Positions 5,772-11,984 of a stretch of 64,000 nucleotides of DNA are shown in pieces (position 1 is the first letter of the stretch; every line of letters starts with the position of its first letter). This DNA comes from Nonomuraea soli (GTDB lineage Bacteria > Actinomycetota > Actinomycetes > Streptosporangiales > Streptosporangiaceae). The position numbers and the translations under genes are program-made. The stretch spans positions 1,089,896-1,153,895 of the forward strand of contig NZ_JACDUR010000003.1 of the NCBI RefSeq assembly GCF_013761175.1, read 5' to 3'. The notes beneath the pieces are model-generated. The model was not told where the DNA came from and made no database searches. It saw only the letters and a list, made by a program, of their open reading frames with translations.

Positions 5772-8638
5772 CGGTCCGGGCTCTCCAGCCAGGCAGCCAC
5801 CCGAGCGGCTGGGAGCGTGGCGCCACGTCCGAGGTAGTGATCCCGCGCGCGGCAGGCCAGGACGGTGGCCTCGGCTGCCCGGCCATGCTCGTGCCAGGCG
5901 CGGGCGATCTCGGCCAGGACGTCGCCGCGCAGGCATGGATCGTCGGTGCCGTCCAGCAGGGCGAGAGCGGTCTCGGCATGCTCCATGCTGCCGGCGCGGG
6001 CGCGCAGGCAGCGGACGACCAGCTCGGCGCGGAGCTCCAGCCCGTCGAGAGGCACGTCGTCGAGGCCCGCTCCGGCCTGGAAGCGCTCGCGGGCCGCGTA
6101 CACACGTAACGTCCGGGCAGGCACGGGCAGGCTCATCGCGTGCAGGGCCCGTGCGGCCTCGCCGTACAGGTCGGCGGACCGGATGTGATCGCCGGCGAGC
6201 GAGCAGACGAGTGCGCGGGCCTGGGTGACCGCGGCCCCCGCAAGGCCCAGGTTGAGGTCGCGGGCGTGGCCGTCGGCGCGATCCAGCAGGCCGTGGGCCG
6301 CCTCGATCTCACCACGCAGCGCCCGCAGCCTGGCCTCGGTGAAGAGCACCATCACCAGCAGCGCCCGATCGCCGGCGAACCGCTCCGCCAGCCCCGCGCA
6401 CAGCGCCAGGCCCTCCTCCAGCGGCGCGGGTGACCACTGCGCCAGCTCGCACCGCGCGATCAGCAGCCGCTTCTCCTCATAGAGATCGCCCAGCGCACGC
6501 GCATGGTCCACCGCCGCCCGCATGGCCTGTTCCGCCCTGCCGATCTGCCCGGCGGCGAGCCACGTCAGCGCCCGCACCTGCTGCATACGGCACCACCCGA
6601 AGTGGTCACCCGCCTCGGGTTCCGCCCCGTGGTACGGCATGGCGGAGCCGTACCGCAGCGCGAGCAGATGCCGCTGAATGCCGAGGAGGTGCCGCCCGCG
6701 CGTGTCGGCGAACGCGGGCGTGCTGCGCTCCAGCAGGGCAGCGGCCTCCTCCCGGCGGCCCAGCAGGACGTACGCGTCGCACAACCGGATGACCAGCACC
6801 CGATGACCGGGCTCCTCGACCGGCATCAGGACCAGCGCCCGCTCCAGCAGGTTGACCGCGGCCGACAGGTCCTTGCGGGTGAGCGCCTGGGCGCCCGCCT
6901 CGGCCAGGTGGGCGGCGGCGCGCCGGGCGAGCGGCACGTTGGCGGGGTCGGCCGGGCTCACCTCTCTGGCCAGCAGGCAGGCGGCTTCGAGATGGTAGGC
7001 CGTCTCGGGCAGGCCCTTCACCCGGTCGGCGATCCGCAGATGCCAGCCGCGCCGCTCGGCCTTGGGGCTCATCGAGTACACGACATCACGGGTGAGCGCC
7101 TGCGCGAAGCGGAAGCCGGACCCGTCCCGCTCCACCAGGCGGCGGCGCTGCACCTGGGCGAGAGCGCCCGGCACCTCCTCCGGCACGTCGTGCAGTGCGG
7201 CCACCCCGTCGCCGCTGAAGTGGCGGCCGAACGCGGAGGCGCGGGCCAGTACCTGGCGTTCGCGGGGTGGCAGCCGGTCGATGCGGGCGGTCAGCAGCGC
7301 CTGGATCGTGGGCGGGATGGCGTTCTCGTCGCCTTCGGCCAGCATGTCCATCATCAGCTCGGCGAACAGCGGGTTGCCGCCGCTGGCCTCCGCCACCCGC
7401 TCCAGCGTCCCGGCCGTCGAATGCGCCACGACATCCGGCTCCAGGTGTGCCAGGAGCAGGTCGAGTTCGTCGGGGGCGAGCGGGCCGAGATCCACTGTCG
7501 CCGCCGAGACCCAGCCCGGACGTGTTTCGAGCAGCTCGGGCCTGGCTACGCAGATCAGCAGCACCGGTAGCCCGGACAGTCCGGCGGCCAGTTCTTCCAG
7601 CAGGTCCAGCAGGGTGGGCTCGGCCCAGTGCAGGTCCTCGCAGACCACGATCAGCGGCATGCGCGCGGCCAGCTCCTCGAGCTGGCGGCGCACCACCCAG
7701 GCGATCTCCTCCACCCCTCGGTCGGCGGCCAGGTACGCGGCCAGTTCCGCGCCGCCCGGCAGGTCGTCGAAGAGTTCGACGATCGGCTGATAGGTGATGC
7801 CCTTGCCGTACGACTGGCAGTGCCCCGTCAGCACCCGCGCCGCCTGCGGCGGCAATGCGGCCAGGAACTCGCGCACCAGCCGCGTCTTGCCCAGCCCCGG
7901 GACGCCCAGCACGGTGACCACCCTGCACTCCAGCTTTCGCACCACCCGCCGGAACGCCTGCTCGAGCTCCTTCAGTTCCCCTGCCCGGCCGACGAACGGC
8001 GCCCGAGCCCGCTCAGGCGCCGCTTTCGGCGCGATGACCAGCCACGCGGGCACCGGCTTGGCCTTTCCCTTCAGCGTCAGCGACGGCACCGGGCGCAACT
8101 CCATGAGATCGCGTACGGCTTGCGCCACGCTCTTACCGATGAGGATCTCCCCGGCCCCGGCGGCCGACTGCAGCCGGGCGGCGGTGTTGACCGCATCCCC
8201 GACCACCCGCAGATCGCCGGTGGGCAGCGCGGTGGCGATCACCTCGCCGGAGAAGATCCCCGAATGCACGTCCAGCCCGCCGCCCAGCCCACGGACGCCC
8301 GCCGTCACCTCCAGGGCGGCTCGTACCGCCCGGGCGGCGTCATCCTCGTGTGCCACCGGCATCCCGAAGACCGCCATGACGGCGTCGCCGATGAACTTCT
8401 CGATCACGCCGCCGTGCTCGCCGATGGCCTCGGTGCACACCCTGTAGTAGCGGTCCATCAGGACGCGCAGGGGCTCGGGATCCATCCCCTCCGCCAGGGT
8501 GGTCGAGCCGACCAGGTCGATGAAGAGCACCACGACGTTCTTGCGGCTGCTCAGCTCGGGGACGACGGCCAAGCTGGCGCCGCAGTGACGGCAGAAGCGG
8601 TCCTGCGGCGTGGTCTCCGTCCGGCAGCCGGGGCACAT
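5768..8638 (-). CDS. Zinc ribbon / class III adenylate cyclase / AAA ATPase / TPR-like protein
   Basis: 956 residues. A zinc ribbon (Cys 2, 5, 16, 19) precedes a class III cyclase domain (about 34-205) with metal-binding Asp41 in FIDLVGS, Asp85 in GDAVMAVFG, and the VVGDAVNTAARL motif. An AAA_16-type ATPase follows, Walker A GVPGLGKT at 245-252 and a Walker B-like LIVVCEDLHWAE, then a long helical, TPR-like region to the end. Such proteins are usually signalling or regulatory proteins that respond through cAMP or the ATPase. The ATG overlaps the stop of the small peptide gene (TGATG) and its end overlaps the ATP-grasp start, so it is embedded in the RiPP operon rather than a chance neighbour. 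Confidence 0.85.
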   Translation of the reverse strand: MCPGCRTETTPQDRFCRHCGASLAVVPELSSRKNVVVLFIDLVGSTTLAEGMDPEPLRVLMDRYYRVCTEAIGEHGGVIEKFIGDAVMAVFGMPVAHEDDAARAVRAALEVTAGVRGLGGGLDVHSGIFSGEVIATALPTGDLRVVGDAVNTAARLQSAAGAGEILIGKSVAQAVRDLMELRPVPSLTLKGKAKPVPAWLVIAPKAAPERARAPFVGRAGELKELEQAFRRVVRKLECRVVTVLGVPGLGKTRLVREFLAALPPQAARVLTGHCQSYGKGITYQPIVELFDDLPGGAELAAYLAADRGVEEIAWVVRRQLEELAARMPLIVVCEDLHWAEPTLLDLLEELAAGLSGLPVLLICVARPELLETRPGWVSAATVDLGPLAPDELDLLLAHLEPDVVAHSTAGTLERVAEASGGNPLFAELMMDMLAEGDENAIPPTIQALLTARIDRLPPRERQVLARASAFGRHFSGDGVAALHDVPEEVPGALAQVQRRRLVERDGSGFRFAQALTRDVVYSMSPKAERRGWHLRIADRVKGLPETAYHLEAACLLAREVSPADPANVPLARRAAAHLAEAGAQALTRKDLSAAVNLLERALVLMPVEEPGHRVLVIRLCDAYVLLGRREEAAALLERSTPAFADTRGRHLLGIQRHLLALRYGSAMPYHGAEPEAGDHFGWCRMQQVRALTWLAAGQIGRAEQAMRAAVDHARALGDLYEEKRLLIARCELAQWSPAPLEEGLALCAGLAERFAGDRALLVMVLFTEARLRALRGEIEAAHGLLDRADGHARDLNLGLAGAAVTQARALVCSLAGDHIRSADLYGEAARALHAMSLPVPARTLRVYAARERFQAGAGLDDVPLDGLELRAELVVRCLRARAGSMEHAETALALLDGTDDPCLRGDVLAEIARAWHEHGRAAEATVLACRARDHYLGRGATLPAARVAAWLESPDR

Positions 8639-8823
8639 CAGACCACCTTGACTTCATGGCCTTCCACGTCGGTGTCGTCGGCCTCCTCCAGCTTGGCCTT
8701 GATCGAGTTGAGCACCTCGACCTCGGGCTCGCTCAACGAGGCGAAGACGGCGCGCTGGCCGTCGGTGAGGAACTCCAGCGGGTGACCGGCTTCGCGCAAG
8801 GCGGTCAGGGCATCGAAGGGCAT
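8638..8823 (-). CDS. 61-residue peptide, candidate RiPP precursor (aroma-sacti cluster domain-like)
   Basis: ATG at 8823 preceded by GAAAGGATC; the stop shares a base with the cyclase start. The peptide is acidic and helical in character (LSEPEVEVLNSIKAKL) and ends with ADDTDVEGHEVKVV, rich in Asp, Glu, Lys and one Thr. It resembles from memory small proteins annotated as aroma-sacti cluster domain proteins, which occur beside RiPP enzymes. With an ATP-grasp enzyme two genes downstream, its C-terminal Asp/Glu and Lys/Thr side chains are plausible cross-link sites. There is no Cys, so it is not a lanthipeptide. It could instead be an accessory protein. Confidence 0.65.
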   Translation of the reverse strand: MPFDALTALREAGHPLEFLTDGQRAVFASLSEPEVEVLNSIKAKLEEADDTDVEGHEVKVV

Positions 8824-8838
8824 GATGGATGATCCTTT

Positions 8839-9465
8839 CTACACACGGCCTGAACTGGTCAGCACGAACTTGCCAAGCGCGTCGAGCAGCTCGTCGACGG
8901 CGGAGACAGGTGCTTCGGTACGGCTGAGCGCGGATTCCAGGCGGTGCAGCGGGGTGACCTCACGTCCCCGGATGGCCGTCACCAGCGCGAGCGTGATCGC
9001 GAGCTGGTTGGCGAGCTCGGTGAGCAGATCGATCGCGGCCAGTTCGCCGAAACGGTCGAGCGCCGGGTCGAGCACCTGCAACACGCCGATGATGTGATCG
9101 TCGAGCTCCAGCGGGGCGGTCATGAGCGTCTCGGGCACGTAGCCGGTGCGCGCGGCGAACTCGCGGTCGAAACGGGGGTTGTCGCGCACGTCGCAGACCA
9201 CGGTCTCGCCGGTCTGGAACACCCAGCCCGCGACACCGTGTCCGGGCGGAATGGCCAGGCCCTGCAGGCGGTCCTCTCCCTCTCCCGACGAGGCCTCGAA
9301 GATCAGCTGGTCGCGTCGCTCGTCGTAGAGGAAGATCGAGGCCGCAGCGGCTGAGAAGGTCAGCCTGCCCAGCCGTACAGTGGACCGCATCACCTCGGTG
9401 TGCGCGCCGGGCAGCAGCACCCGGCCGAGCGAGGCAGTCAGCGAGTCGGGCATTTCTCGGCCCAT
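8839..9465 (-). CDS. GAF domain protein
   Basis: 208 residues from ATG at 9465, with GAGGAG 6 nt upstream. The centre reads as a GAF domain: SASIFLYDE-like segment near residue 40, GHGVAGWVFQTGETV near 75-90, VCDVRDNPRFD, and a final strand IIGVLQVLD. GAF domains bind small ligands or sense redox state. The C-terminal tail (about 150-208) is helical and could bind a partner. No output domain is present, so it probably works with another protein of the operon, for instance the cyclase two genes downstream. It begins 10 nt after the protease stop. Confidence 0.75.
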   Translation of the reverse strand: MGREMPDSLTASLGRVLLPGAHTEVMRSTVRLGRLTFSAAAASIFLYDERRDQLIFEASSGEGEDRLQGLAIPPGHGVAGWVFQTGETVVCDVRDNPRFDREFAARTGYVPETLMTAPLELDDHIIGVLQVLDPALDRFGELAAIDLLTELANQLAITLALVTAIRGREVTPLHRLESALSRTEAPVSAVDELLDALGKFVLTSSGRV

Positions 9466-9475
9466 GTCGGTCTCC

Positions 9476-10297
9476 TCAGATCCTGTTGTCGGCGATCGCG
9501 GCCAGGACGTACTTGAGCTGGCCGGTGGACAGGCCGGGGTGGTGCCCCAGGATGCGGGCGCACATTCCGGTGATGTGCGGAGTCGCGAAGCTGTTGCCGG
9601 ACAGGCGTGACCGTCCACCACCCGGCTGGGGGACCTCGACGGCGACTCCTCGGGCGAAGAACTCGACCGGTGGCTCCGGGTTGGCCTCCAGGTATTCGCC
9701 GTCCAGCTTGTTGTGCGATCCCACCGAGACGACGCCGGCGAAGTTCCACGGATAGCTGCGCACCGGCCGGTTGTGCGCGGAGGCGACGATGGTGACCCCG
9801 GCGAAGCAGGCGCGGTCCACCAGGTCGTGCAGAGCTTCCTTGTATTCGGTGCGGCGGGTGGACAGGCTCAGGTTGACCAGATCGAAGCCTTGGTCGATGG
9901 CCCACCCCAGCGCGGTCAGCAACACCTCGCCGCTGCCGCGCAGACCGCTGCCGAGCACCCTGACGCTGGTCAGCTCGCAGTCGGGGGCGACCGCCCGGAT
10001 CACGCCCGCGCAGGCGGTGCCGTGACCTACCTGGTCCACCTCGGTGTCGGGTACGACGCGCAGGCGCTCGACGCCGTCGTCGCCCGGTTCGCCGGCCACG
10101 GTCAGCGGGGTGACCGGCCCGCCCAGCTCGGGATGCGTGGCGTCCACCCCGCTGTCGATCAGGCAGACCCGGACCCCGGACCCCTTGGACGAGCCCCAGG
10201 CCCACTCGCGGGTGATCTCGCACGGCAGGGCGAGCCGGGAGGAGTCCATGGCCGCCCCGCGCGAGACGTGGGCGATCCGGAAGATCTGGGCGGTCAT
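9476..10297 (-). CDS. S8 (subtilisin-like) serine protease, cytosolic, candidate leader peptidase
   Basis: 273 residues with the full subtilase triad: Asp48 in CLIDSGVD, His92 in GHGTACAGVI, Ser236 in GNSFATPHITG, and oxyanion Asn176 in SAHNR. There is no signal peptide and only a short N-terminal extension, so it probably acts inside the cell. LanP-type leader peptidases of class I lanthipeptide clusters are S8 enzymes, which makes removal of the acidic leaders its likely job. It is first in a run of genes driven from a promoter with a triple heptamer operator, 22 nt before the ATG at 10297. Confidence 0.85.
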   Translation of the reverse strand: MTAQIFRIAHVSRGAAMDSSRLALPCEITREWAWGSSKGSGVRVCLIDSGVDATHPELGGPVTPLTVAGEPGDDGVERLRVVPDTEVDQVGHGTACAGVIRAVAPDCELTSVRVLGSGLRGSGEVLLTALGWAIDQGFDLVNLSLSTRRTEYKEALHDLVDRACFAGVTIVASAHNRPVRSYPWNFAGVVSVGSHNKLDGEYLEANPEPPVEFFARGVAVEVPQPGGGRSRLSGNSFATPHITGMCARILGHHPGLSTGQLKYVLAAIADNRI

Positions 10298-10303
10298 ACC
10301 GGC

Positions 10304-10309
10304 ATGGTC
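10304..10309 (-). promoter_or_regulatory. Candidate -10 element of protease operon promoter
   Basis: GACCAT on the minus strand, 6 nt before the ATG at 10297, in the same position as GACATT before the GTG at 4709. Fits leaderless transcription. Inferred by comparing the two promoters. Confidence 0.45.
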
Positions 10310-10319
10310 GGCGCCGACG

Positions 10320-10348
10320 TTCAGAGTTGCCTCATAGTCCGATTACAG
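10320..10348 (-). promoter_or_regulatory. Triple heptamer direct repeat, SARP/BTAD-type operator
   Basis: On the minus strand: CTGTAAT, 4 nt, CTATGAG, 4 nt, CTCTGAA, an exact 11-bp period (starts 10342, 10331, 10320 on +). Two of the three heptamers and most of the spacers match the site at 4732-4760. The last heptamer ends 22 nt before the start codon at both sites. It overlaps the last codons of the BTAD regulator gene, so the regulator is placed to bind next to its own 3' end. Confidence 0.72.
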
Positions 10349-11880
10349 TGCAGCCCGGCCAGGCCGAGCTTGAGCCGTCCATGCGGCTTGGGCGGCGGCT
10401 CAGCGTGCAGGACGAGCTCGTCCTGCTCCTCTTCGAGTTCGGTCACCAGGTCGGAGATCGTCCGGCTGGCGGACACCTCGGCCGCCGCCAGGCGCAACGC
10501 GGCGGGCAGGTAGCCGCAGAGCCGGGCCAGCCGGTCCAGGTCCCCGGCCTGCGCGGGTGCCCGGTCGGGCCGGATGAGGCGGGTCAGCAGCTCACGCGCC
10601 TCGCCGGCGGACAGCGGCGGCAGCCGCAGGGGGCGGGCGCCGTCCAGCGCGATCAGCCCGCTCAGGCTCTCCCGGCTCGTGATCAGGGTGAGGCTGCCGC
10701 CGATGCCCGGCAGGAGTGGCCTGACCTGCTCGGAGGTGACCACGTTGTCGAGCAGGATCAGCATGCGCCGATCGGCTATCTGGGTGCGGTAGAGCGCGGC
10801 GGCTTCCTCCAGGTCAAGGTCCCGGTCGTCCTCGTCGGCGTCCAGGGCGCGCAGCAGGCGGGACAGAGCGCGGCGGGAGCCGTACTCGTTCAGATCGAGG
10901 TGGAGCTGCCCGTCGGGGAAGCGGTCGCGGGCCAGGTGCGCCCAATGCACCGCGAGCGCGGTCTTGCCGGTCCCCGCCGGGCCCAGGAGTGCCACGGTGA
11001 GCGGCGTCGAGAGCTCGCGGGTCGTGTCGTCGAGCCAGCGGAGCTGGCCGGTGCGGCCGGTGAACGCGGAGACGCTCGGGGGGAGCTGGGCGGGGACGCG
11101 CGTCTCCGGCCGCTCCCGTGGCGGGGATGCCTGATCCGGCAGGAGGTTCGGGTCGTTGCGCAGGATGGCCAGTTCCAGCCGCTGGAAGTCAGGGCCGGGA
11201 TCGAGGCCCATCTCCTCGGCCAGACCCCGCCGGGCCGTCCTGGCCGTTTCGAGGGCGGCGTTGGGCTGGCCGCATCGGTAGAACGCGGTCATCAGCTGGC
11301 AGGTCAGCCGCTCGCGGAAGGGGTGCGCGCGGGTCAGCTCCGTGAGCACCTCCAGCAGGTCGCGGTGACGGCCCAGACGCAACTCCGCGTCGAGTCTGTC
11401 CTCCAGCGCGGTCAGCCGAGCCTCCTCCAGGCCGCCGCCCAGGCGTTCCTGCACTTGCGGAAGGGCCGCCCCGGCCAGCGCCGGTCCGCGCCACAAGCCC
11501 AGCGCGGTCTCCAGCAGGGTCACCCGGGTGTGGTCGTCGGCGGCGAGGCGGGCCTGCTGGACCAGCTCGCGGAAGCGGTGCACGTCGATCGTGCGTGGAT
11601 CGGTGCGCAGCAGGTAGCCCGATCCTTGGGAGACCAGGTCGACTTCGGCGATCTGCCTGAAGGCTGTGCGGAGCTGGGAGACGGCGACCCGGATGGCGTG
11701 CTCGGCCGTACGCGGTGGCGACTCCGGCCAGGTGAGGTCGACGAGGCGGGCCACTGGAACCGGCCGGTTGGCCTCCAGCGCCAGGATGGCCAGGGTCAGG
11801 CGCTGTTTGCGCGGCCCCAGCCCGAGGCGGTGTCCGTCGTGGTAAGCCTCGACGGCACCGAGCAGGCGGATCTCGATCAT
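10321..11880 (-). CDS. SARP-like BTAD/NB-ARC transcriptional regulator
   Basis: 519 residues from ATG at 11880 (a GTG at 11889 is an alternative). The N-terminal 95 residues are an OmpR-type winged helix (LGPRKQRLTLAILAL, RVAVSQLRTAFR), followed by a bacterial transcriptional activation domain to about 245, then an NB-ARC ATPase with Walker A LLGPAGTGKTALAV and Walker B RMLILLDNV. The long TPR tail of AfsR is missing, so it is a medium-size SARP. SARPs activate biosynthetic promoters by binding direct heptamers near -35, and two such sites lie in this cluster. It is the probable pathway-specific activator of the RiPP genes. Confidence 0.85.
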   Translation of the reverse strand: MIEIRLLGAVEAYHDGHRLGLGPRKQRLTLAILALEANRPVPVARLVDLTWPESPPRTAEHAIRVAVSQLRTAFRQIAEVDLVSQGSGYLLRTDPRTIDVHRFRELVQQARLAADDHTRVTLLETALGLWRGPALAGAALPQVQERLGGGLEEARLTALEDRLDAELRLGRHRDLLEVLTELTRAHPFRERLTCQLMTAFYRCGQPNAALETARTARRGLAEEMGLDPGPDFQRLELAILRNDPNLLPDQASPPRERPETRVPAQLPPSVSAFTGRTGQLRWLDDTTRELSTPLTVALLGPAGTGKTALAVHWAHLARDRFPDGQLHLDLNEYGSRRALSRLLRALDADEDDRDLDLEEAAALYRTQIADRRMLILLDNVVTSEQVRPLLPGIGGSLTLITSRESLSGLIALDGARPLRLPPLSAGEARELLTRLIRPDRAPAQAGDLDRLARLCGYLPAALRLAAAEVSASRTISDLVTELEEEQDELVLHAEPPPKPHGRLKLGLAGLHCNRTMRQL

Positions 11881-11929
11881 GTTTTCCACTGTGCGGTCGC
11901 CCGCTGAGGGGAGACATCGGCGCTCCAAC

Positions 11930-11966
11930 CCCCCATAAATTGTCGTGTTTTTGTCATGGATGGGGG
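11930..11966. promoter_or_regulatory. Inverted repeat CCCCCAT-N23-ATGGGGG before the BTAD regulator
   Basis: The arms at 11930-11936 and 11960-11966 flank an AT-rich 23-nt stretch upstream of the regulator start (11880), between it and the LAL gene stop (11985). The layout suits a promoter with a flanking dimeric operator. The binding protein is unknown; the LAL regulator just upstream is a candidate. Confidence 0.4.
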
Positions 11967-11984
11967 ATCGTGCCCCAGAAAGCG

